64,000 bases of DNA from Niabella sp. GTDB taxonomy: Bacteria; Bacteroidota; Bacteroidia; Chitinophagales; Chitinophagaceae. Shown piece after piece: positions 8,720 to 16,766 of this stretch; position 1 is the stretch's first letter, and the number at the start of each line of letters is the position of its first letter. The DNA lies in contig NZ_JASLGT010000012.1 of NCBI RefSeq assembly GCF_030150205.1, forward strand, positions 1 to 64,000, read 5' to 3'. The notes beneath the pieces are model-generated. The model was given only the letters and a program-made list of their open reading frames with translations. It did no database searches and was not told where the DNA came from. The position numbers and the translations under genes were made by a program.

Positions 8720-9610
8720 TTACCGGCCCCTCTTCTCAAACGGATAAAAAGACAATCCCAAAGACAGTAAAAATCTCCGGGAGCGCAGCTTCCCGCTTTC
8801 ATACACAGTTGGCGGATTATTCTCATTGGAACTGGACGCCAGCGGATTGGTGGCAAAATGAGCACCCAGGTCAAATTTCAGCCAGGGCACATTGGAGGGA
8901 CCTCCCTGGAACAGGAGACTGGGTTCAAAAAACACCTTACCTTTTTTCCCAAATGTATTGTAGTTCAGCCGGAGCTGTTCTTCTTCCGTATAGTTGGTTT
9001 TTATATTATTGGCGGTCATTAAGGAAACCCGGGGGGCTACGGACAGACGCACATTGTCTGTAAAGAAGAAATTAAAGGAAGGCGTAAAATGATATTTAAT
9101 AAAATCAAAATCATAATTGCGGTTTCTTTCAACAGGAACACCAATATCGGTTGACCGTGAAGATCCAAAGCCGGCACCCAGTACGCTGTTGAAATATACT
9201 TTTCCGGATCCGCCCATAGCCGTGTAAAAACCCGCACCGATATCAAACATGGATCTGGTGTAATTGATTTTCATGCCGCTGTTGGTAGCCGTAATGTCAT
9301 CATTGTTGTATACATCTTTCTCTGTACGGTACATGCCTCCCGCCTGGATCATAAAGTGATCCGTAACTGCCACGGCTGCCTGTCCGTCAAATCCCAGGTT
9401 TTTACGATGCACCCCATTGCTGGAGGTATCGGAGCCCCAGTTATCAGGATTAAAAGCAAATGCGCCGGAAAGCTTCAGATCGCCTTTATGGCGAAAAAAA
9501 GAAGGACTGTAAGCAGCAGGATTATTGATATACCGTGGATGGATCGTTGAACAGGAAAATAGGCAGGACAGAAGGGTAACTACAATAGCCGGGTAAATCA
9601 ACTTTTTCAT
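8720..9610 (-). CDS. Putative outer-membrane beta-barrel lipoprotein
   Basis: 296 residues from ATG 9610 (an upstream in-frame codon at 9634 would place eight residues before the signal peptide, and the promoter box argues against it). The N-terminus is a lipoprotein signal with a Cys-containing box (SCLFSCSTIHP). The rest is rich in alternating aromatic/polar strands (LKLSGAFAFNPD, AAVAVTDHFMIQAGGMYR, FDIGAGFYTAMG, LSLGLSFYPFEKRGR), typical of a small OmpW/OprF-like barrel, and ends in a beta-strand-like segment. No specific function can be assigned. It is divergent from mgsA; a near-ideal Bacteroidota promoter lies at 9632-9660. Confidence 0.75.
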   Translation of the reverse strand: MKKLIYPAIVVTLLSCLFSCSTIHPRYINNPAAYSPSFFRHKGDLKLSGAFAFNPDNWGSDTSSNGVHRKNLGFDGQAAVAVTDHFMIQAGGMYRTEKDVYNNDDITATNSGMKINYTRSMFDIGAGFYTAMGGSGKVYFNSVLGAGFGSSRSTDIGVPVERNRNYDFDFIKYHFTPSFNFFFTDNVRLSVAPRVSLMTANNIKTNYTEEEQLRLNYNTFGKKGKVFFEPSLLFQGGPSNVPWLKFDLGAHFATNPLASSSNENNPPTVYESGKLRSRRFLLSLGLSFYPFEKRGR

Positions 9611-9631
9611 AATGTGCAATATTTTGAATGC

Positions 9632-9660
9632 CAAATATAAGACGCAACTAAAAGAACAAA
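9632..9660 (-). promoter_or_regulatory. Bacteroidota-type promoter of the lipoprotein gene
   Basis: On the minus strand TTTG (9660-9657), 17 bp, then a perfect TATATTTG (9639-9632), 21 bp before ATG 9610. This is the most complete -33/-7 pair seen on a protein gene in the window. Confidence 0.6.
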
Positions 9661-9711
9661 CGCAACAATCTAAGTAGGGATTGGGTTATCTTTATTTTTC
9701 AAATTTAGGAT

Positions 9712-10179
9712 ATGGAACGGACACTGGGTGCCCAAAAAAGGATTGCGCTGGTAGCGCATGATCATAAAAAAGAAGAATTACTGCACTGGACGATGACCAA
9801 TAAAGACAAGCTGGTGCCGCATACCCTGTTTGCTACCGGAACAACCGGCACCATCCTGGAGCAGGCCCTGCAATTGCCCATTCAAAAATTATTAAGCGGT
9901 CCCCTGGGTGGCGATCAGCAGATCGGGGCCATGATCGCTGAAGCAAAACTGGACATCCTCATCTTTTTCTGGGATCCCATGGAAGCCCAGCCGCACGACC
10001 CGGATGTAAAAGCCCTGCTGCGGCTGTCGGCAACCTATAACCTGCCCGTAGCCTGCAACGCCGCCACCGCCGATTTTATGTTTGCAGCCCCGTTTATGAC
10101 TGAGGAATATGCAGCCGTACAAACGGATTATTCCACGTATCTGAAGCGGAAATTGCCGGAGGTGGATAATAGTTTATAG
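9712..10179 (+). CDS. mgsA: Methylglyoxal synthase
   Basis: 155 residues, full family length. It contains the MGS-fold signatures IALVAHDHKKEELL, TLFATGTTGTILEQ, SGPLGGDQQIGAMIAE and the catalytic/binding stretch FFWDPMEAQPHDPDVKALLRL, followed by PVACNAATADFM. The enzyme turns dihydroxyacetone phosphate into methylglyoxal and phosphate, a cytoplasmic bypass of lower glycolysis under phosphate limitation or sugar-phosphate stress. It is a single-gene unit, divergent from the lipoprotein gene; repeat copy B follows 17 bp after its stop. Confidence 0.96.
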   Translation: MERTLGAQKRIALVAHDHKKEELLHWTMTNKDKLVPHTLFATGTTGTILEQALQLPIQKLLSGPLGGDQQIGAMIAEAKLDILIFFWDPMEAQPHDPDVKALLRLSATYNLPVACNAATADFMFAAPFMTEEYAAVQTDYSTYLKRKLPEVDNSL

Positions 10180-10196
10180 TTTTTGTAAAACTTATC

Positions 10197-10256
10197 GGGG
10201 GACAGGGCGACTCATGCGACTTTCATTGTCCCCCGGGTCTCGCTGTCCCCCGAAAG
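10197..10256. repeat. GTCnCCC hairpin-repeat family, copy B
   Basis: Begins CGGGGGACAGGGCGACT and ends GCTGTCCCCCGAAAG, so the ends form inverted arms (GGGGGACAG / CTGTCCCCC). The internal words GTCCCCC, GGTCTC and GTCCCCCGAAA match copies A and D. It lies directly after mgsA and may act as its terminator at the RNA level (inference). The rest of the 214-bp gap up to uvrB holds only the heptamer repeat. Confidence 0.65.
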
Positions 10257-10360
10257 TCACGATGCCACAGTACGTTGCCAATTATTAAAAAAATGCTTTT
10301 AGCATGCAGCATTTTTAAAAAGCGTTATTATTTTTAACTTGTGCCGGTAAAGAGCGCAAG

Positions 10361-10391
10361 TCTCGAATCTCAAGTCTCAAATCTCAATTCT
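10361..10391 (+). repeat. Heptanucleotide tandem repeat (TCTCRAN) x4 before uvrB
   Basis: TCTCGAA, TCTCAAG, TCTCAAA, TCTCAAT and a partial TCT follow each other without gaps and end three bases before the uvrB ATG. The tract occupies the presumptive leader/ribosome-binding region. Confidence 0.8.
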
Positions 10392-10393
10392 AC

Positions 10394-12433
10394 ATGCCTT
10401 TCAACTTACATACTCCCTTTCCCCCCGCCGGCGACCAGCCGGAAGCCATCCGTCAGTTAACGGAGGGGCTCCTGGCAGGGGAACGATATCAGACCTTATT
10501 GGGTGTTACCGGTAGTGGTAAAACCTATACCATGGCCAACGTGATCCAGAATGTACAGCGGCCCACGCTCATCATCACCCATAACAAAACCCTGGTAGCC
10601 CAGTTGTACGGCGAGTTCCGCCAGTTTTTCCCGGAGAATGCGGTGGAATATTTTGTATCGTATTACGATTATTATCAGCCGGAGGCCTATATGCCGGTAA
10701 GCGATACTTATATTGAAAAGGATCTGGCCATCAACGAGGAGCTGGATAAATTGCGCCTGCGTGCCACTACCAGCTTGCTCAGCGGTCGCCGGGACATCAT
10801 CGTGGTGGCTTCCGTGAGTTGTATCTATGGTATGGGTAACCCTACCGATTATGAAAACGGAATCATCCGGATCGACAAGGGGCAAACGCTTTCCCGCCAG
10901 GGGTTTTTACATGCCCTGGTCAATTCATTATATACCCGCACCACGCTGGAATTTACGAGGGGGAGCTTCCGGGTAAAAGGGGATACGGTAGACATTAACC
11001 TGCCGTACCTCGACTTTGGTTACCGCGTGACCTTTTTCGGCGATGAGATCGAACAGATCGAAAGCATCGATGTCAATACCGGCAAACGGATTGCCAAGAT
11101 GGAGAATGCCGCCATCTTCCCCGCCAACCTCTATGTGGCGCCCAAGGACATGATTAACCAGGTGCTGTTTGAGATACAGGACGAGATGAATGCCCAGGTG
11201 GAATATTTCAAACAACAAAATAAACTGATCGAAGCGCAGCGCTTGAAAGAGCGTGTGGAATATGATGTGGAGATGATCCGCGAGCTGGGCTATTGTAACG
11301 GCGTAGAAAACTATTCCCGCTTCTTCGACCGGCGCAACCCCGGTACCCGGCCTTTCTGTTTGCTGGATTATTTTCCCAAAGACTATATTACCATTATTGA
11401 TGAAAGTCACCAGACCATGCCGCAGATCAGCGGGATGTATGGGGGCGACCGCAGCCGTAAGCTAATCCTGGTGGATTATGGGTTCCGGCTGCCTTCCGCG
11501 ATGGATAACCGCCCGCTGAATTTTCATGAATTTGAAAACCTGCAAAACCAGATGGTCTTTGTTTCGGCTACGCCGGATAAATATGAACTGGAAAAGACCG
11601 GAGGGGTAATCGTGGAGCAGGTGGTGCGTCCCACAGGCCTGCTGGACCCGCCGATTGAAGTGCGGCCCAGCATCAACCAGATCGATGACCTGCTGGATGA
11701 AATTGATAAGACCGTGAAGAAAGGTGATCGCGTATTGGTAACCACCCTTACCAAGCGCATGGCAGAGGAAATGGACAAATACCTGCACCGCATCAATATT
11801 AAATCCAAGTATATCCATAGCGAGGTAGATACGCTGGACCGCGTGGAGATCCTGCGCCAGCTGCGCCTGGGCGAGATCGATGTGCTGGTGGGGGTAAACC
11901 TGCTGCGGGAGGGACTGGATCTTCCGGAAGTAAGCCTGGTGGCCATACTGGATGCGGATAAAGAAGGCTTTTTAAGGAATGAAAAATCGCTGACCCAGAC
12001 GGCAGGCCGCGCTGCGCGGAACGTGGATGGCCGCGTGATCTTTTATGCAGATGTAATGACCGGCAGCATGCAACGTACGATCGATGAAACGATGCGGAGA
12101 AGGGAAAAGCAGATCGCGTATAATATAGAGCACAATATCACTCCCCGTACGGTAAAGAAATCAAAGGAACAGGTGTTCAAACAAACTTCTGTACTGGACA
12201 TTAAAGGCTTTGATGAAAAAGATAAATACGCCATCAGCTTCGACGAGGATATGATTACCGTAGCGGCCGAAGACCCGGCAGAATACAAAACCATCCCGCA
12301 GATGGAAAAGGCGGTGGCCAAAGTAAAGAAGGAAATGGAAAAAGCCGCCAAGGACCTCGACTTTATGGAAGCCGCGCGGTTACGGGATGAGATGTTCAAA
12401 ATGCAAAAGGAGCTGGAGGAGATGAAGCGGTAG
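10394..12433 (+). CDS. uvrB: Excinuclease ABC subunit B
   Basis: 679 residues, usual length. The order is helicase motif I GVTGSGKTYTMANV, the beta-hairpin region YYDYYQPEAYMP, DESHQTMPQ, motif V/VI LLREGLDLPEVSLVAILDADKEGFLR and QTAGRAARN, and the C-terminal UVR coiled coil (LDFMEAARLRDEMFKMQKELEE) that contacts UvrC. It is the damage-verification helicase of nucleotide excision repair. It stands alone with no uvrA or uvrC nearby. Its start codon is abutted by the heptamer repeat; no Shine-Dalgarno is visible, as is normal in this phylum. Confidence 0.98.
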   Translation: MPFNLHTPFPPAGDQPEAIRQLTEGLLAGERYQTLLGVTGSGKTYTMANVIQNVQRPTLIITHNKTLVAQLYGEFRQFFPENAVEYFVSYYDYYQPEAYMPVSDTYIEKDLAINEELDKLRLRATTSLLSGRRDIIVVASVSCIYGMGNPTDYENGIIRIDKGQTLSRQGFLHALVNSLYTRTTLEFTRGSFRVKGDTVDINLPYLDFGYRVTFFGDEIEQIESIDVNTGKRIAKMENAAIFPANLYVAPKDMINQVLFEIQDEMNAQVEYFKQQNKLIEAQRLKERVEYDVEMIRELGYCNGVENYSRFFDRRNPGTRPFCLLDYFPKDYITIIDESHQTMPQISGMYGGDRSRKLILVDYGFRLPSAMDNRPLNFHEFENLQNQMVFVSATPDKYELEKTGGVIVEQVVRPTGLLDPPIEVRPSINQIDDLLDEIDKTVKKGDRVLVTTLTKRMAEEMDKYLHRINIKSKYIHSEVDTLDRVEILRQLRLGEIDVLVGVNLLREGLDLPEVSLVAILDADKEGFLRNEKSLTQTAGRAARNVDGRVIFYADVMTGSMQRTIDETMRRREKQIAYNIEHNITPRTVKKSKEQVFKQTSVLDIKGFDEKDKYAISFDEDMITVAAEDPAEYKTIPQMEKAVAKVKKEMEKAAKDLDFMEAARLRDEMFKMQKELEEMKR

Positions 12434-12494
12434 AGGTTTATACCTGGGGATAGCTATTATCTTACAATGCCCTTTTTTATTAGCCCGGCTTTAG

Positions 12495-12512
12495 TCCCGA
12501 TGGCAATCGGGA
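12495..12512. other. Perfect 7-bp hairpin after uvrB
   Basis: TCCCGAT, loop GGCA, ATCGGGA, 61 bp after the uvrB stop. No T-run follows, so it is not a classical terminator; it may be part of a transcribed structure or an intergenic repeat. Confidence 0.45.
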
Positions 12513-12562
12513 TGGCGGCGGTCTTGCGTCGCACACTTCAGCAGTTGAATATGGGCAGCTGG

Positions 12563-12790
12563 TTGTTTTCGGGGGACTTGGGCGACTGGTGAGACAAGGT
12601 GCAATCCTCTGTCTCCAAAAAATAGCGGTAATACCCGTGTCTCACAAGTCCTACTTGTCCCTCAATGAAGAAAGAATGTGGCTTATTGTTTTATTGCCCT
12701 GGTCGACCAGGGCAATATGTAATTCTTTCATCTCCACCCAAAATAGCTGCAATACCCATGTCTTCCAAATCCACCTGTCCTCTCAGCACT
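12563..12790. repeat. GTCnCCC hairpin-repeat family, copy C, with a tandem duplication
   Basis: The first unit starts TTGTTTTCGGGGGAC and contains GGCGACTGGTGAGACA; a partly complementary arm TGTCTCACAAGTC follows 33 bp later, so the unit is an imperfect inverted repeat. The stretch 12603-12664 is repeated, diverged, at 12723-12785 with a 120-bp offset (shared words AATAGC, AATACCC, GTCT, CTGTCC, CTCA). It fills about half of the 486-bp gap between uvrB and the GH9 gene. Short reading frames here have no gene-like features. Confidence 0.6.
12692..12717. other. 26-bp perfect palindrome
   Basis: The half-site TATTGCCCTGGTC is followed at once by its exact reverse complement, with no loop. Such a palindrome is operator-like or can extrude as a cruciform. 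It sits where the second unit of repeat C should have its left arm, and shares GCCCTGG with the hairpin at 16680. Confidence 0.7.
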
Positions 12791-12919
12791 GAATCCGTTT
12801 TTTACTTAACTTTAAATACCCGGTCCGCGTATTGCCACTACCGGGGAATATCTGTTCCAGAAGATATTCGTTATACAAAGAAGAAATGTTCCGGTCTTAA
12901 AACGATTTAAACCCAAACC

Positions 12920-15370
12920 ATGAACCCGATCCTTAAACCATTGCTCGCCATGCTTGCGGCGCTGTTTTGTACCCTTGTGTTATTGGCCCAACCCGATCAA
13001 AAGCTAAAACAGGAATTGCTCCAGACAGGCTATATTCACCAAAGCCTGTTACCATTGGATCCATCGAAGGGCTTTGAAGCCTTTGGTATCAAAAAAAAGG
13101 TATTGAATACCGTAATGCTCTGCGATATGGAAGACCTCAATGTATGGACGCACAAGGGCATTGGGAGTATTCGCCAGACGGCGGAGCGGAGTAAATCTGG
13201 TAAATACAGCCTGCGACTGGCCGCACCGGCTACCTCACCAACCCTGCCGGATTGGGGCCTGGGAAGGGGCACCTGCCTGGCCTCCTTCAATGTGGGCGGC
13301 GCCAACTGGGAAAAATACAACCGGCTTAAATTTTATATCTATCCCGATTGCGAGGGCGCTCGGAGCATTTACCTGAACCTTTATGTAGAAAACGACGGGG
13401 TTACAAAGGTTCCGGACAAATACGGGCGGGAAGGCTATCATGAGATCAACCTGAAGAACGGTGAATGGAACGAATGCTTTGTGGAAATGGCCGGACTGGC
13501 CCGGGATAAGGTGACCAAAATTTCCTTTGCCATCGAGACCTTTGGAAAGGAGCTGACCATGGGCGATTCGCTGAAGTTTGATGTAGACGCGGTGGAACTG
13601 CAAACCGTGGACAACCCGGAAACCGTGCGGGGATGGACACCGGCGCGGGATCGGATCATTTTTTCAACCAGCGGTTACCGCGTAGGCAGCGAAAAATCGG
13701 CGATCATTAATGTAACGGGCAACCCGGCGGCTTTCCAGTTAAAAGATGCACAAACGGGGCGTGTGGTATATAACGGTAAGATCCGGGAGCAACAAACGAA
13801 CATCGGGACCTTCCGGACAGCCGATTTTTCAGACCTGAAAACAGAAGGGCAGTATATCATACAGGCGGGAGGGGTGCAAACCCTGCCGTTCTATATTCAC
13901 AAGGATCTTTGGGAAAACTCCGTGTGGCGCATGATCAACTTCCTGTATGCCGAGCGCTGCGGCTACCCGGTGCCGGGCAAGCACGGGGCCTGTCATACCG
14001 ATCTGCATGCGGATTTTGAAGGGAAGATGATACCGATAAACGGTGGCTGGCATGATGCGGCCGATATGTCGCAGCAGACCCTGCAAACCGGGGAGATCTC
14101 TTTATCATTATTTGAAATGGCCGCAAGGGCAAAGCAAAAGAACAACCTGCAATTATATAACCGGTTGATGGAAGAAGCCCTCTGGGGAATGGATTTTGTG
14201 ATGCGCTCCCGCCTGGGCAAGGGCTATCGCGCGCAGACCTGGGGCACCAACCTGTGGACCGATCGCGCGATCGGCACCATTGATGATACTGCACGTCGCT
14301 CGGTGCTGGTGTTTAATGGTGCCCTGGAAAACTTCCTCCTTGCCGGTATCGAGGCCTATGCTTCGCAGATGATCAACAACGATGACGCACTAAAACAGAA
14401 TCTCCGGAAGATCGCCATTGAAGATTTTGGATTTGCCCTCGACCGCTTTGAAAAACTGGGCTATGCGGAGCTGAATAAAAAGGGCGGCGGTCATGCGGGA
14501 ATGGCCTCTCAAAGTCAGTATATGGCCAATATCTCCTGGGCTGCCAGTATGCTGTATAAACTCACTGGTGAAAAAAAATATGCTGATGAAGCGGTAACGG
14601 CCATTCAATATATGCTGCAATGCCAGCGCACGGAACCGTTGAAGGATAAAGATGGCCTGAGTGGTTTCTTTTACCGCGACCTGGACAAGCGCTCCATTGT
14701 GCATTATAATCATCAATCGCGGGACTATGCTTATATGGAAGCCCTGGCGGCGCTTTGCGAAACCCAGCCCAAACATGCGGATTATGGAAAATGGATCAAC
14801 TCGATGACCCTGTATGGCACTTATCTGAAAAAGATCATGCAGTATGTACAGCCCTATGGCATGGTACCCAGTGGCGTGTATCACCGGGATGAGGTAAAGG
14901 ATTCCGCCAACTTCTATGCGGTGCAGGTAGGCGTGCGGAGTGGCGGTGGTCCGGATTACAAAGAACAGTATGAGAACGGCATCCGGCTGGATGATGAACA
15001 CCGGCTCCGGATTTTCCCGGTCTGGTACTCGTTCCGGGGCAACGGCGCTGTAAGTCTTTCAACAGGGAAAGCCGCTGCCATCTGCGGAAGGATCTTAAAA
15101 GACAAAGCGCTGATGGATATTGCAGAACAGCAACTGTTCTGGATCGTAGGTAAAAATCCCTTTGGGCAATCATTGATCTATGGCGAGGGTAGTAACTACC
15201 CGCAGTTATATACGGCCCTGCCCGGTGAAACGGTTGGTGCCATACCCGTGGGCATGCAGTCCTATTTTAATGAAGACCGTCCGTACTGGACGCAATTTAA
15301 TACCGCTACTTATAAGGAGGTTTGGGGCGCGCCCGCAGCAAGGTGGCTGATGCTGACGGCGGAGTTTTAG
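12920..15370 (+). CDS. Glycoside hydrolase family 9 protein (endoglucanase/glucosidase type), secreted
   Basis: 816 residues with a signal peptide ending ...LLAQ. Residues about 45-225 form a beta-sandwich-like N-terminal module, residues about 235-320 an Ig-like CelD_N-type domain, and the rest an (alpha/alpha)6 GH9 catalytic domain. GGWHDAADMSQQ supplies the paired catalytic Asp residues, and FNTATYKEVW plus APAARWLM near the end match the GH9 C-terminal acid/base motif. The likely role is hydrolysis of beta-glucans or related glycans in the periplasm or outside; the substrate is not deducible. It is not part of an obvious polysaccharide utilisation locus: no SusC/SusD neighbour is present within 45 kb on this side. 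Confidence 0.92.
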   Translation: MNPILKPLLAMLAALFCTLVLLAQPDQKLKQELLQTGYIHQSLLPLDPSKGFEAFGIKKKVLNTVMLCDMEDLNVWTHKGIGSIRQTAERSKSGKYSLRLAAPATSPTLPDWGLGRGTCLASFNVGGANWEKYNRLKFYIYPDCEGARSIYLNLYVENDGVTKVPDKYGREGYHEINLKNGEWNECFVEMAGLARDKVTKISFAIETFGKELTMGDSLKFDVDAVELQTVDNPETVRGWTPARDRIIFSTSGYRVGSEKSAIINVTGNPAAFQLKDAQTGRVVYNGKIREQQTNIGTFRTADFSDLKTEGQYIIQAGGVQTLPFYIHKDLWENSVWRMINFLYAERCGYPVPGKHGACHTDLHADFEGKMIPINGGWHDAADMSQQTLQTGEISLSLFEMAARAKQKNNLQLYNRLMEEALWGMDFVMRSRLGKGYRAQTWGTNLWTDRAIGTIDDTARRSVLVFNGALENFLLAGIEAYASQMINNDDALKQNLRKIAIEDFGFALDRFEKLGYAELNKKGGGHAGMASQSQYMANISWAASMLYKLTGEKKYADEAVTAIQYMLQCQRTEPLKDKDGLSGFFYRDLDKRSIVHYNHQSRDYAYMEALAALCETQPKHADYGKWINSMTLYGTYLKKIMQYVQPYGMVPSGVYHRDEVKDSANFYAVQVGVRSGGGPDYKEQYENGIRLDDEHRLRIFPVWYSFRGNGAVSLSTGKAAAICGRILKDKALMDIAEQQLFWIVGKNPFGQSLIYGEGSNYPQLYTALPGETVGAIPVGMQSYFNEDRPYWTQFNTATYKEVWGAPAARWLMLTAEF

Positions 15371-15445
15371 TTTATTGAATGCCGCAGATGCGCAGATTAT
15401 TTTAGGCATCAATCAAAAAAGAATCAGCGAAGGAACGCAATGAGA

Positions 15446-15622
15446 TCATGCTTGCAATTGTGCCTCCCTTTCGTTCTGACTTTTCAAGTTTTTTTGGGTC
15501 TCTTTCCAGAACAAATACAATTCCTCATTGCTTTTCAGGGTTTGATAAAGCCGCTCCCCTGGTGTTTTTTGCAACCAGATTTGTAATTGTAATTTCTTTA
15601 TATGTTCCGGAGTATCCTGCAT
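15446..15622 (-). CDS. Small 58-residue protein translationally coupled to the nucleotidyltransferase
   Basis: The ATG (15622-15620) overlaps the TAA of the upstream nucleotidyltransferase gene by one base (TAATG), a classic coupling arrangement. The protein begins MQDTPEHIKKLQLQIWL and continues KTPGERLYQTLKSNEELY, charged and predicted helical, with no signal peptide. I recall similar short helical proteins adjoining such nucleotidyltransferases in Bacteroidota, but cannot name the family. Its position suggests that it is the partner of the upstream enzyme, for example an antitoxin-like or specificity subunit (inference). It is too short for most gene callers. Confidence 0.65.
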   Translation of the reverse strand: MQDTPEHIKKLQLQIWLQKTPGERLYQTLKSNEELYLFWKETQKNLKSQNEREAQLQA

Positions 15623-16144
15623 TAAAGCAAATTAAATGTTTGTAATTGTAGTTTATTTATCCATTTATGAATATAAGCAATATCTAAATTTTCCAATTGC
15701 GCCAACTGTCTTATATCTTCTTGCTGAATAGAAGACTGAAGATCCTGGATCCAAATCAACTTAGACAACAACAAGTCTTCTGCTGTTACAACATAGATCT
15801 GCTTTCCCCAAAAATCAATTGCCTTCCTTCTACTAAATTCTTCCTGCCTATATTCAGTATTTTTCAAAATTACAAAATCTGCTTTATACCCGCTTTCAAA
15901 ATCAATAATATTAAAAAGCCCGTGGTTTTTAATTGCATCCTTTATTGCGTCAGGTTCACAATAAAAGCCTGTTTTAAATGCTTTTGCAAAATCATCGATA
16001 TCCTTTTCCTGTATAAGCGCAACAATATCGAAATCTCTTGTCGCTCTTGGAATAACATATATCCCCATTGCTACACTCCCGGAAAGCATAAGGGATGTTT
16101 TGTGCGGTAAGCGTATCAATTATTTTATTAAAAAACGAAATCAT
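15622..16144 (-). pseudogene. Nucleotidyltransferase-fold protein (DUF6036/AbiEii-like), apparently frameshifted
   Basis: The main frame contains LSGSVAMGIYVIPRATRDFDIVAL, i.e. the pol-beta-type motif GS...DxD (DFD), followed by helical regions, and ends at 15622. A natural N-terminus, MISFFNKIIDTLTAQNIPYA (ATG at 16144), is in another frame and joins the main frame at about 16088-16095, where TATGCTTTCC lacks two bases relative to an expected Y-x-LSGS junction. The gene is therefore either a recent pseudogene, a sequencing error, or translated from a later start such as the ATG before LSGS (about 155 residues, lacking the first helix). It is followed with 1-bp overlap by a 58-residue gene. 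Its AT content is visibly higher than that of its neighbours. Confidence 0.65.
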
Positions 16145-16226
16145 GTAACATAAAAGTAACGAATCTATTTGGAGTAGGAAGGAAGTGACATTTATCCTAT
16201 TTTGCAATGGCAAATATTCCTTCTTT

Positions 16227-16643
16227 ATGCAGATCACCTTATCCGGAGTTACCATTGAAATGGAATTACACGCCATTCATATTCACAATGATGAAGTATT
16301 ATGGCGGCTATTGGATAAGAATCCGGAACAACATACGGAAACGCTGGTGCAGGGAATATTTCAGGCTTACGAAACGCAGTTTCATCGTAAACTGGAAATT
16401 GCTCCCGATTCGCTTGTGGTAGAAATCTGGGGACATGTATACGTAGATCAGTTTGCGGATTACATTGCCCGGCTAACAGATTTGAACCTGGTAAAAAAAC
16501 TCCTGCATCCCGTTCAAAAATATTGCGCGGTGATCGATTGCGGAGAAAAGGAACATGATACAAACCGCTGGTTCTGGGACCTGCTGGCACCGCTTAAAGC
16601 CACAATTGGCGGGTGGCTGCCTAATAACAAAGAAAAGGAATAA
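16227..16643 (+). CDS. Hypothetical protein
   Basis: 138 residues from ATG 16227 (alternative ATG 16260 before ELHAIHIHNDEV). Not recognised. It looks soluble and alpha/beta, without signal peptide or membrane segment; charged segments such as LVVEIWGHVYVDQFADYIARL suggest a small folded cytoplasmic protein. A TATTTTG promoter-like word at 16198-16204 favours a start at 16227 or later over the more upstream in-frame codon at 16185. It is divergent from the nucleotidyltransferase module and followed by the long hairpin D. Confidence 0.6.
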   Translation: MQITLSGVTIEMELHAIHIHNDEVLWRLLDKNPEQHTETLVQGIFQAYETQFHRKLEIAPDSLVVEIWGHVYVDQFADYIARLTDLNLVKKLLHPVQKYCAVIDCGEKEHDTNRWFWDLLAPLKATIGGWLPNNKEKE

Positions 16644-16676
16644 GATGTCACCAGCTTCTTGTATCGGTATTTATAT

Positions 16677-16732
16677 GTCGCCCTGGACCTCCATGTCCCC
16701 CGAAAAGAGAGTGGGGCATGGAGGTCCAGGGC
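16677..16732. repeat. GTCnCCC hairpin-repeat family, copy D: 20-bp stem between convergent genes
   Basis: GCCCTGGACCTCCATG (16680-16695) is exactly complementary to CATGGAGGTCCAGGGC (16717-16732), and CCCC/GGGG extends the stem after a one-base bulge. The left side reads GTCGCCC, TGGACCT, GTCCCCCGAAA, matching copies A and B. It lies between two convergent genes and would form a very stable RNA hairpin in both directions, although no T-run follows. Confidence 0.75.
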
Positions 16733-16766
16733 AACACTTGGTAATGATCTGTTTCCGGAACTGAAT

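Noticed and set aside
12589..12910. Two short plus-strand frames between uvrB and the GH9 gene
   Set aside because: They run through repeat C and the palindrome and have no initiation or family features.
14390..15001. 203-codon minus-strand frame inside the GH9 gene
   Set aside because: Antisense shadow of the catalytic domain; the plus-strand gene is complete.
16085..16100. Programmed ribosomal frameshift in the nucleotidyltransferase gene
   Set aside because: No known slippery heptamer or stimulatory hairpin is visible; mutation or sequencing error is simpler.
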